From: Cylindrospermopsis curvispora GIHE-G1
Lineage (GTDB): Bacteria > Cyanobacteriota > Cyanobacteriia > Cyanobacteriales > Nostocaceae
Direction of reading: 5' to 3'
NCBI RefSeq assembly: GCF_014489415.1
Contig: NZ_CP060822.1
Location: 3,457,501 to 3,521,500, forward strand
DNA: 64,000 nt
A model generated the notes under the pieces. That model made no database searches. It was given only the letters and a program-made list of their open reading frames with translations, and was not told the origin of the DNA. The translations under genes were made by a program, and so were the position numbers. Positions 23,312-32,600 of the stretch are shown one piece after another; within the stretch, counting starts at the first letter, position 1; each line of letters opens with the position of its first letter.

Positions 23312-26038
23312 ATGACTACCAAAGAACATCTATCTCGTCTAATCGGTGAATTTTTATCAGAAAAGGAGTTAGCCAGTTTACTTAGGGCGGCTGAATTAAA
23401 AAAACCTGAAAGAGGTCTGTTTTTGAAAAATATCTCAGCATCCGATGGCTTCTATATTTTGATTACTGGTAAAGTAAGACTGGTTAACAGTAGTCGAGAC
23501 TTAATTACCACCCTAGAGCATGATCAACTATTTGGGGAATGTACTTTATTTCCTGAATCCAATTTTTTAGATTATGCTGTCACAGTTTCGACCGAAGTAG
23601 AGCTGTGTTATATTCCTGGTAAAGTTTTGCGCTCTATCATTCATAAAAATTACCGATTCAGAGATTATTTATACAATTTAGCTATAGCTAAAGATAATGA
23701 ACAAAAAACCAAATTTTCCATCAATACTCAACCAGATTTATCTGGAAAGAAAAACCCCGAACACTTTGTTGAATCAGACACAACTACTTACAATCCAATA
23801 CACAAGCAAAAAGTAAACAAGGCCTATTTCCCCAGCCCTGCTCAGCGAGTTACTCATTTATGGCAGCGTATTACTAAACGCTATCCTTTCTTTGAGCAAC
23901 AAAGCGCTTCTGACTGTGGTGCAGCTTGTTTAGTGATGGTTGCCTGTTACTGGGGTAAAAAGTTTAGTGTCAACCGCATTAGAGATATTGCTAATGTAAA
24001 TGCCAATGGAGCTTCCCTACGGGGATTATCCGCTGCTGCAGAAAGTATTGGATTTTCCACTAGACCAGTAAAAGCAAGAATTCACGAAAACGAAAAAGCA
24101 AGTATGAACGAATTGGGTAGACAATTACCCGCGATCGCTCACTGGGAAGGCAAACATTACATAGTAGTTTATGAGATCACTCCTAATACAGTAATTGTTG
24201 CTGACCCTGCTATTGGTCAACGTAGTTTAACTTACCAAGAATTTAGAGCGGGATGGCAAGGTTACACATTACTCCTAAAACCAACAGCTTTAATCAAGGA
24301 ACTCAAAAATCAGACCACCCCATTCTGGCAGTTTTTTAATTTAGCTAGTCCTCATAGCCAAGTATTGGTGGAAGTATTTATTGCTTCCGTCGTAATTCAA
24401 ATTTTCGGACTAATTACCCCATTATTTACCCAGCTACTTCTCGACCGGGTTGTTGTTCAAAGGAGTACATTAACTTTAACAGCTGTGGGATTAGGGTTAG
24501 TCATTTTTGGTTTATTTCGGGTTGCTTTAACCGGCTTGCGACAATATTTTCTTGACCATACTGCCAACAAAGTACATTTATCCATGATTGTGGGATTTAT
24601 TACTCACACTTTCCGATTACCCCTGCAGTTTTTTGAGTTTCGCTACGTAGGGGATATCATGGCTAGAGTGCAGGAAAATCGGAAGATTGAGAGATTTCTA
24701 ACAGGTGAAGCCCTATCTATTGTATTAGATTTACTCACCGTCTTTATCTATGTGGGGCTTATGTTTTGGTATAGCTGGAAGATGGCTTTACTAGCACTAG
24801 TTATTGTCCCACCCTTTTTCTTACTTGCTTTCATTGCTACTCCGTTCCTCCAAAAGATATCTCGAGAAATATTTTCAGCTGTAACCGAAGAAAGTGGTTA
24901 TCTGATCCAATCTCTAACTGGCGTACGCACCGTCAAATCTCTAGCAATTGAGCAGGTGGTACGTTGGCGTTGGGAAGAGTTCCTCAACAAGTCAATTCGG
25001 AAAAACTTTTCCGGTCAGATTATTAGTAACCGACTCCAAGTATTTAGCTTAACCATCGAGTCTTTAGTAACTACTGGGTTACTTTGGTTTGGAGCTTGGT
25101 TAGTGATTAAAGGAGAATTAACTATCGGCCAGTTGGTAGCTTTTAATATGTTAATTGGCAATGTAATAAACCCTTTTCAGCGGTTAACAGTTCTATGGAA
25201 TGAGTTTCAGGAGGTAATTATTGCAATAGAGCGAATTAATGATGTAATTGATACTGAACCGGAGGAAGATTTCCAATCTCAGTCTCGCTATTATTTGACA
25301 GATTTAAGAGGAGATATTATTTTTGACAAAGTCACATTTCGATACCATCCAGAGAGCGAAACGAATATTTTAGAGAATCTCAGTTTTGAAATCAAAGCTG
25401 GACAGACTGTAGCTTTGGTCGGGCGTTCTGGTTCAGGAAAAACCACAATTTCTAAGTTAGTTTTGGGGCTGTATCCCCCTACAGATGGGAAGATTTTAAT
25501 TGATGGTCATGACATAAATAGCATTTCTTTACCTTCCTTGCGTCAAAGAGTCGGTGTTGTTGACCAGGATACTTTTTTATTTGGTGGCACAATTCGGGAA
25601 AACTTGACTCTAGCCCAACCTTCTGCAACTCAGGCGGAAATTATTGAAGCATCTCAAATAGCAGGTGCTGACGAATTTATTCAAAAATTACCCATGAGTT
25701 ATGAAACCCAGATTGGTGAAGGTGGGGGGTTATTGTCTGGTGGTCAAAGGCAAAGATTAGCCATTGCTAGGGCTTTATTGGGTAATCCTCGTCTGTTAGT
25801 TTTTGATGAGGCAACTTCCCACTTGGATGTGGAGTCAGAGCGAATTATTCAGACTAATTTGAATAGAATTCTTAAAGACCGCACAACATTAATTATTGCC
25901 CATCGCCTATCTACTATTAGAAATGCTGATGTTATTTTAGTTTTAGATAGAGGAGTATTAATCGAGCAAGGAAACCACGAGCAGTTAATGGCAAAAAAAG
26001 GACATTACTACTATTTAAATCAGCAGCAAATTAATTAA
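23312..26038 (+). CDS. Peptidase C39-containing ABC exporter with N-terminal cNMP-binding-like domain
   Basis: 908 residues. Residues ~10-130 resemble a Crp/cNMP-binding beta-roll (GFYILITGKVRLVN, LFGECTLFPES). Residues ~192-330 are a C39 protease with Cys202 (SASDCGAACL), His282 (GKHYIVVYE) and Asp298 (VADPAIG), which removes Gly-Gly-type leaders. Residues ~340-640 hold the six-helix ABC membrane domain, and ~670-900 the nucleotide-binding domain (GRSGSGKTT, LLSGGQRQR, LLVFDEATS, IIAHRLST). It should cut and export the two nearby precursor peptides through a complex with the HlyD protein downstream. HetC, needed for heterocyst patterning, has a similar C39-ABC layout, so a signalling peptide as cargo is also possible. 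Confidence 0.93.
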   Translation: MTTKEHLSRLIGEFLSEKELASLLRAAELKKPERGLFLKNISASDGFYILITGKVRLVNSSRDLITTLEHDQLFGECTLFPESNFLDYAVTVSTEVELCYIPGKVLRSIIHKNYRFRDYLYNLAIAKDNEQKTKFSINTQPDLSGKKNPEHFVESDTTTYNPIHKQKVNKAYFPSPAQRVTHLWQRITKRYPFFEQQSASDCGAACLVMVACYWGKKFSVNRIRDIANVNANGASLRGLSAAAESIGFSTRPVKARIHENEKASMNELGRQLPAIAHWEGKHYIVVYEITPNTVIVADPAIGQRSLTYQEFRAGWQGYTLLLKPTALIKELKNQTTPFWQFFNLASPHSQVLVEVFIASVVIQIFGLITPLFTQLLLDRVVVQRSTLTLTAVGLGLVIFGLFRVALTGLRQYFLDHTANKVHLSMIVGFITHTFRLPLQFFEFRYVGDIMARVQENRKIERFLTGEALSIVLDLLTVFIYVGLMFWYSWKMALLALVIVPPFFLLAFIATPFLQKISREIFSAVTEESGYLIQSLTGVRTVKSLAIEQVVRWRWEEFLNKSIRKNFSGQIISNRLQVFSLTIESLVTTGLLWFGAWLVIKGELTIGQLVAFNMLIGNVINPFQRLTVLWNEFQEVIIAIERINDVIDTEPEEDFQSQSRYYLTDLRGDIIFDKVTFRYHPESETNILENLSFEIKAGQTVALVGRSGSGKTTISKLVLGLYPPTDGKILIDGHDINSISLPSLRQRVGVVDQDTFLFGGTIRENLTLAQPSATQAEIIEASQIAGADEFIQKLPMSYETQIGEGGGLLSGGQRQRLAIARALLGNPRLLVFDEATSHLDVESERIIQTNLNRILKDRTTLIIAHRLSTIRNADVILVLDRGVLIEQGNHEQLMAKKGHYYYLNQQQIN

Positions 26039-26087
26039 TTTTCCCTCTGGGATTGATGGTCATCTCTAAATGTTGAATAGCTTTGGG

Positions 26088-26207
26088 TAAGTAGGGAGGC
26101 ACAATTATTTATAGGATGGGTCGAGTAACGAGACCCGTGTGGGCGTTGTGTTTCATACTTTAACCCAACCTACGTTCATCTTATATTTAATTCCACTCAC
26201 CCACCTA
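26088..26207. repeat. Dispersed repeat, complete, between exporter and HlyD genes
   Basis: TAAGTAGGGAGGCACAATTA ... TTCCACTCACCCACCTA. It separates two genes normally in one operon. Confidence 0.85.
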
Positions 26208-26272
26208 GACTAAGTCGACAACTAAAACTCAACCTAGAACTTAACCTAGTAAATCTTGGAATAATTAAGGCC

Positions 26273-27865
26273 ATGCCACAGTTTAATGATATTACCCAAC
26301 ACCAAAAGAACATCGACCAAAGTTTAGACACAAACTTAGTAAGTTTACCAGATGAATCTAGTCCTTTTATCGACCAAAATCTACCAGCAAACAACCTAAA
26401 TTCTCCGGTAGATTCGTCTTTTGCCACAAATGAACTGTTGGACGCATTACCTCAGCGATGGACTCGAGGACTTTTCTATTTTTTAATCGCTTTTATGGCG
26501 ATCGCCTTACCCTGGGGAATGTTGTCTAAGGTAGATGAAACGGGTACTGCTAGAGGAAGGTTAGAACCGCAAGGTGGTACAATTAAGCAAAAGCTAAATT
26601 TAACCCATACATCTGCTGCTCTTAATTCCCAAACAGCTAAAGTTGAAATACTAAAGGTTAAAGAAGGAAGCACTGTAAAAGCTGGGGATATTTTAATGGA
26701 ACTGGACAGTCTCCCTATTCGTGACCGAATGACTCAACTGCAAATTCAACTACAAAGTCAAAAAAATCGGCTCAATGTACTAAAGGAACAAAAAAACCAG
26801 CTAGAGACTGAACTGCGTACTCAAGAACGGCAAAATCAGTCCCAACAATTAGAGAAACTATCTCAAGTAGAACAAGCACGACAAAACTTTCAGTCTCTTA
26901 AGATAACATACAATTTGCAAGAACAGGAAAAACTGACCCAAGTTGCTCAAGCCAAACAACAGTTAGAGGATAGCAACACAGCTTATGATTTAGCACAAAT
27001 CCAGTTACAAAAAGCCTTGGGAGAAGTCGAACGTTACCAAGATCTTTTCCGTAAGGGTGTGGTAGCGCAAGTTCGGGTCGTTGAACAGGAAAGTATCGCC
27101 AATGAGAAGCAGATTATTTTAAAAAAAAGTCAAGCGGACATGAAGCAAGCAAATTTGCGATTAATTGAACAAAACAGGATTCATGAGAGAATTGTTAATC
27201 AAGGGAAAGCAGATATTAAGCAAGCAGAGTTGCGTTTAACCGAGCAAGAGAATAGTCTTCAAACCCTTACTCATGCTGGAGAAATATCCCTGTCTAAAAT
27301 TCAAGAACAGCTAAAAAATTTGAATGGCCAAACTAACAGTCTCGAATCTGACCTGATGCAAACAGAGAAAGAAATTGATTCTTTGAAACTTGAGTTAAAG
27401 AAACGAGTTGTTACAGCCCAAGTAGACGGTACTATTTTTAATTTGGGGATTACTGGGGTAGGAGATGTGGTACAACAAGGAGCAATGATTGTAGAAATAG
27501 TGCCCCACACAGCGAATATTTTATTGAAAGCACAAATGGCAACTACAGAAAGTGGTTCATTACGTAAAGGAATGCCAGTTAAGATGAAGTTTGATGCTTA
27601 TCCTTTTCAGGATAATGGGATAGTTAACGGAAGTTTAATCAAGATTTCCCCCACTACTAAAGTGCAAGAAACAGCTCAGGGGGCAATAGCAATTTATGAA
27701 CTAGAAATTCAGTTAAATCAAACTTGTATTAATACTAGCAATCGCTGTATTCCCTTACGTTACGGACAGACAGCTACAGCTGAGGTGGTTGTACGTCAGC
27801 GTCGCGTTATTGATTTTATTATTGATCCATTTAAGAAGTTACAAAAAGGAGGTTTAGAATTTTAG
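26273..27865 (+). CDS. HlyD-family membrane fusion protein
   Basis: 530 residues. The N-terminal ~60 are cytoplasmic and polar, one TM helix lies at ~66-86 (LFYFLIAFMAIALPWGML), and a biotinyl-lipoyl-like half-motif follows (VEILKVKEGSTVKAGDILME). A long coiled-coil hairpin spans ~155-370 (many QEQ/QAK heptads), then the second lipoyl half and beta-barrel (TAQVDGTIFNLGITGVGDVV ... GMPVKMKFDAYPF). This periplasmic adaptor links the ABC exporter to an outer-membrane TolC-type channel; no tolC is present in the window. It is the standard partner of C39 exporters. Confidence 0.92.
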   Translation: MPQFNDITQHQKNIDQSLDTNLVSLPDESSPFIDQNLPANNLNSPVDSSFATNELLDALPQRWTRGLFYFLIAFMAIALPWGMLSKVDETGTARGRLEPQGGTIKQKLNLTHTSAALNSQTAKVEILKVKEGSTVKAGDILMELDSLPIRDRMTQLQIQLQSQKNRLNVLKEQKNQLETELRTQERQNQSQQLEKLSQVEQARQNFQSLKITYNLQEQEKLTQVAQAKQQLEDSNTAYDLAQIQLQKALGEVERYQDLFRKGVVAQVRVVEQESIANEKQIILKKSQADMKQANLRLIEQNRIHERIVNQGKADIKQAELRLTEQENSLQTLTHAGEISLSKIQEQLKNLNGQTNSLESDLMQTEKEIDSLKLELKKRVVTAQVDGTIFNLGITGVGDVVQQGAMIVEIVPHTANILLKAQMATTESGSLRKGMPVKMKFDAYPFQDNGIVNGSLIKISPTTKVQETAQGAIAIYELEIQLNQTCINTSNRCIPLRYGQTATAEVVVRQRRVIDFIIDPFKKLQKGGLEF

Positions 27866-27916
27866 AAAACTTTTAGCAATCTCTTGATTTTGTAGTTTTT
27901 TTAGGAAAAATAAATC

Positions 27917-28648
27917 ATGTTGCAATCTACTACTATTACTGCTGAAGATATTCTCAAACAAGTTAAGCTATCTCTTCAAATACCCGATTTAATCCAGTCC
28001 ATTCTTAGTCACCGAATTATTAGTGATGCAGCTACAGAAGCTGGGATAACTGTGGATAACGAGGAACTCCAGCAAGCAGCAGATACTATTAGAGCGCTTC
28101 AGAAACTTCATGGCGCACAAGAAACCTTTGCTTGGCTAGATAAACACCATCTATCTATAGATGATTTAGAAGAAATTGCCCACTTTACCATTATTTCCCA
28201 GAAGTTGACCACTCATCTATTTGCCGATAAAGTTGAGCCTTACTTTTATGAAAATCAATTAGATTATGCTGGGGTTGTGATGTATGAAGTGGTGTTAGAG
28301 GATGAAGATTTAGCCATGGAATTATTCTATTCTATTCAGGAAGAAGAAATCAGCTTTTATGATGTAGCTCACAAGTATATTGAAGATAAAGAATTACGCC
28401 GAAAAGGGGGATATCGAGGAATATTGTCCCGTAAAGATTTGAAGTCAGAGATTTCGGCTGCTGTTTTTGCAGCCACACCACCAGAGGTTCTTAAACCGAT
28501 TGTGACTTCCAAGGGCATGCATTTGATTTTAGTGGAGGAAATTATTCAAGCAGAGTTAAATGATCAGTTGCGCTATCAAATTTGGTCAGAGTTATTTGGC
28601 GAGTGGGTAATAAATCAAAAGAACAAAATCACAGTAACTTATTTCTAA
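27917..28648 (+). CDS. PpiC/parvulin-type peptidyl-prolyl isomerase
   Basis: 243 residues. The N-terminal ~110 are helical and SurA-like (AEDILKQVKLSLQIPDLIQS). The C-terminal parvulin domain at ~120-215 includes YDVAHKYIEDKELRRKGGYR, PPEVLKPIVTSKGMHLILVE. There is no signal peptide, so it would act in the cytoplasm. PpiC genes commonly accompany C39 exporter and HlyD genes in cyanobacterial peptide-export clusters; here it may keep a precursor export-competent or isomerise the proline-rich core of precursor 1 (inference). Confidence 0.88.
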   Translation: MLQSTTITAEDILKQVKLSLQIPDLIQSILSHRIISDAATEAGITVDNEELQQAADTIRALQKLHGAQETFAWLDKHHLSIDDLEEIAHFTIISQKLTTHLFADKVEPYFYENQLDYAGVVMYEVVLEDEDLAMELFYSIQEEEISFYDVAHKYIEDKELRRKGGYRGILSRKDLKSEISAAVFAATPPEVLKPIVTSKGMHLILVEEIIQAELNDQLRYQIWSELFGEWVINQKNKITVTYF

Positions 28649-28656
28649 CTGCAGTT

Positions 28657-28724
28657 TAAGTGGGTGGGTGGAATTAAACATAAATCGCTAACCCATCCTA
28701 CAAATAATTTTGCCTCCCTACTTA
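28657..28724. repeat. Dispersed repeat, internally deleted, reverse orientation
   Basis: Left end TAAGTGGGTGGGTGGAATTA and right end CCTCCCTACTTA with the centre missing. The following 28725-28989 carries a CAGTAAATCGAGGGA tract that also occurs inverted near 22170, plus AT-rich sequence. Confidence 0.75.
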
Positions 28725-28946
28725 GACTCAAGAGAAGAGCGATCGCTAAATAGTCAGTAAATCGAGGGACAGAAAAAAATCACCGGGACAAGCTCTTTTG
28801 GGATGAGTTAGATATAACCAATAAAAAAATAGGTATGTAATAATACTTGCCTTGACAAATATTGTTACACGCCTAATACTAAAAATAAGTAGTACTAAGT
28901 ATCCAAAACCCTGGTACTAGTATTTCTTTTATCTAAACTAGGTGAC

Positions 28947-29050
28947 TCCTTTTTCCTTTGCCTTCCCATACGTATATGATGAGGAATTACTACCAAAGTC
29001 CTTTTTCCTTTGCCTTCGCATACGCACATGATGAGGAATTACTACCAAAG
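28947..29050 (-). repeat. 52-bp tandem duplication of the precursor 2 core region
   Basis: Two units, 28947-28998 and 28999-29050, nearly identical (CCTTTTTCCTTTGCCTTC ... GAGGAATTACTACCAAAG). The length is not a multiple of three, so the precursor frame enters the second unit shifted and stops at once. Confidence 0.9.
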
Positions 29051-29193
29051 TACTTACAAATATAACTAGAACTTGATTTTGTCGAACCTCCGTAAGTTTT
29101 AAGTTCGTCATCTGTCAAATCATTCAGATAATTTTCAGAATCAGAGAGACGTAAGTCAGTAGTGCGTAAGTCAGAAATAGTAATATTAGCCAT
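28990..29193 (-). CDS. Putative RiPP precursor peptide 2 (double-glycine leader, Ser/Cys-rich core)
   Basis: A 67-residue peptide. The leader is MANITISDLRTTDLRLSDSE and continues NYLNDLTDDELKTYGG, with Gly35-Gly36 as C39 cleavage site. The 31-residue core has Ser at core positions 1, 4-7, 15 and 17-19, Thr at 2 and Cys at 10 and 20, ending in a Lys-rich tail and Trp. Clustered Ser/Thr with spaced Cys suits dehydration and thioether ring formation. It faces the exporter operon from its far end and shares the leader, ribosome site and ~320 bp of upstream DNA with precursor 1. Its final residues and stop arise from a 52-bp out-of-frame tandem duplication. Confidence 0.85.
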   Translation of the reverse strand: MANITISDLRTTDLRLSDSENYLNDLTDDELKTYGGSTKSSSSYICKYFGSNSSSCAYAKAKEKGLW

Positions 29194-29500
29194 TTTTGTT
29201 TCCCCTTGGAATAAGTTTCACTTTGAGGTAATCAGATTTATGCTGTTCTTTTCCCTACGACTATTACTATTTCCTAACTCTCCAACAATGACAAGAGGTT
29301 GAGCAACTTTAAAATTCATCTAACTGATACAATTATGTCTCTTTTTACTGACTAAACACTGTAACTTCATTGATTATGTCCGCATTTCCCCATAACATCG
29401 TATCAACCACCTTTGTTTTTCAGGATATAGTTAACACAATTATGTCTTTTTTTTTGATCTCTTTCCCCAGGGTTCAGGTGGTGGCGGGTCAAAAGCCCTA
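29170..29500. repeat. Upstream region of precursor gene 2 (inverted copy of 21.54-21.87 kb)
   Basis: Closely similar to the reverse complement of 21541-21870, including the AAGGGGAAAC ribosome site and the AGACATAATTGT boxes (here around 29325-29340 and 29433-29448). It lies between two divergent genes, precursor 2 and the second CHAT gene. Confidence 0.85.
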
Positions 29501-29658
29501 TAACCATAAATAGACATCTCCGATAGCAATTGAGTTTACCCTTCTTTATACCTCATAACTTTTGTACATAATTGTTAAATTTTTGTAAGTAAACTTGCTA
29601 AGTTGTGTTGTTCTCGGTTAGACTTACATTTCAATCTACCTACCTCACTTATAATCCT

Positions 29659-32600
29659 ATGGCTATAAACATTGTATTACGAGTATTAAATGGTAACTTC
29701 TCCGATGGTTTTACTACAGAGATCATGACTGATGGAGCAACGGAAACACTGTCTACTATAGAGAAGATAAAAATAAGAAAGAATATCAATATACCAAATT
29801 TCTATAGAAAATGGCAACGGATTTTGCACAGTTATACAACGCGTAAAATTTCTGATGTACCCAATCAAGAAACTAGTATAAATACAGAAGAGTGGAAACT
29901 TGCCAAAGCAAACATACAAGACGAGTACGAACAGTGGTTAGAAACCCAAAACATTAGTACTTTAATTAAGAACCTAATTAAGAACCTAATTGATAAGAAC
30001 CTAATTGAAAGAAGAATTTCTTCACAAAATCGAGAATTAGTTCGTATTCACCTAAATTTTTCAGATAACCTCAATGAAAGTAGCCAACAAGATAATGATA
30101 TTCTCCGCAGACTACCGTGGGGACATTATTTTAATACCCATATTAGTAATCACAATTATGATATAACTTTTATTTTATCAAAAGACCATACGAATAAACC
30201 TACTCATGCCAACTTATTCACTTCAAAAGCACCAAAAATCCTGGCTATTTTTGGTGGTCATCAAGGGGAACTAGCATCCAGTCAGTCTCATGAAGCCAAT
30301 GAACTTCTGAAAATATGTGAACCTAATGGCGCAACAGTTATTCTTAAAAATGTTACAGAACAACGGGAATTTCATCAACTACTAATTAACGACAGCTACG
30401 ATATTCTATTTTACTCGGGACATAGTAGCAGTAAAGATGGAGGCACAATCCAGTTTGAACAAGAAAACTCAATTATCCGAGATTTTAAGAGCGATCTCAT
30501 CCAAGCAACTGAAAAAGGGTTAAAAATAGCCCTGTTCAACTCCTGTGATGGACTAAAAATAGCAGACTTTTTAACAAAAGAGGTAGGCATACCAGCTGTA
30601 ATAGTCATGAAAGAGCCAGTACCAGACGAATTTGCTCGAGAGTTTTTCGAAAGATTTCTATGCCGTTTTGTCCAGGAAAATAATTGCCTATCTATAGCAG
30701 TAGATCTAGCCAAAAACGACATTGCTTATAGAGAAAACAAAGACTTTCCAGGTGCTACATGGTTGCCTATAATCTGTTATTCAAATACACAGTCGGAGGA
30801 ATTCACTTGGAGTAAAAAGAGACAAGTATATATAAGTCGCCAAAACATCAAAATTCATAATTATTTCTATCACAGACAAAATGATAAATCCCAGTGCCCC
30901 TATCAAGGACTATTTCACTTTGGACCACAAGAAGCGGAATTTTTCTTCGGGCGAGAAATCTTTATTGAAGATTTGTATAATGCCATACAACAAAATAGTA
31001 CGGAACAACCAAATATTATCCCCCTAATAGGTGCATCTGGCAGCGGTAAATCCTCCCTGGTTCTAGCTGGATTAGTCCCCAGATTAGAGAAACAAGGAAA
31101 CTGGCTATTTACTTATTTTCGACCAGGAGAAGATCTCTTTCTTGCTTTATCTAGAGCTTTAGTACCACTTTATGCTCCAGAATTAAACGATACAGAAAAG
31201 ATTGTGCAACCGAGGAATCTTGCTACCAATCTAGAACAGGAAATGCCTTTATCTGACGTTTTTACCCATATACAACAACGGAATTATAATCGTCGAGTAT
31301 TAATTATAGCAGACCAATTTGAAGAGATTTATACCCTGTGTCGAGACGACAAAACTCGGCATAAATTCTTAGACTGTTTACTAAAAAGTTTTACCCCTAG
31401 TAGTCAGATATTTCTGTTAATCACCATGCGTGCTGACTTTCTTTCCCATGCTCTTTCCTATAGACCCTTTGGAGATATTTTGCGAAAAACAGATATTAAA
31501 ATCCTAGCTATGAATGAGCAAGAATTAACAGAAGTAATTACTCGACCAGCAGAAAGATTAGGAGTATCTTTTGAAGGGGGACTAGCAGCAACAATATTGA
31601 GCGATGTGAAACAGCAAACAGGAAACTTACCATTGCTAGAGTTTGCCCTAACCAAATTATGGGAGTCAACCCAAGGTGTAGAATTAACTCATAAGATTTA
31701 TGAAGAAATAGGAAAAGTAGAGGGAGCATTGTCCCGATATGCAGATGACCAATATAACCAATTGAGACCGGAAGAAAAGGAAAAAGTCCAACGGATTTTT
31801 ATTCAATTAGTACGCCCAGGTGAAGGAGCAGAAGATACAAGACGCATAGCAATGAAAGCCGAAATTGGGGAAGAAAATTGGTCATTAGTGAATAAAATGG
31901 CAGACACTAGATTGGTGGTAACTAGTGCAAATACATCAGAGCAAGAAACAGTAGAAGTAGCACATGAAGCATTAATTCGTAACTGGGGGGAACTAAGGAA
32001 TTGGATAGATAGCAACCGAGAATTTAGAGCTTGGCAAGAGAGATTAAGAGTTATAAGACAACAATGGGAATCAACAGAACGAGATACAGAATTATTGTTA
32101 CGAGGAGGAATGCTGGTTCAAGCAGAAGAAAGATTGAAAGAGCGTCCAGAAGATTTAATTAACGAGCGAAAGTTTATAGAAGAGAGTATTCAAGAAAAAA
32201 ATCGCATCTTACAGCAAGAAAAAGCAAAACAAAAGAGAGAAATGATGACTGCCTGGGGAATTACTGCAGGTTCCATAGTAGCAGTAGTAGTCAGTGTTGC
32301 TTTAGGGGTAACAGCAGTGCACCAAAAAAATCAAGCTGAAATTAATCAAGCCAGATATCTAGATCAGGAGAGTTGGTCTCTGTTGGCACAAGATAGATGG
32401 TCAGAAGCGTTACCAATCGCTATAAAGGCTGGGGTAATTGTTCGTGATAAACCGGGTGAATTCTTATATATAAGTAGCTCTTTGCAACGTATACTGCAAT
32501 CTGACTTTGAATATTCACTAAGATCAACTACAACTGAATCCGGGTTTACAAGTGTGACAATAAGCCCAGATGGCAAAACCTTGGTTTCTGCTAGTTTAGA

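Noticed and set aside
28852-28879. TTGACA-16-TAATAC promoter on the plus strand beyond precursor 2
   Set aside because: The -10 match is only three of six and no gene follows on that strand; an antisense RNA to the precursor is conceivable but unsupported.
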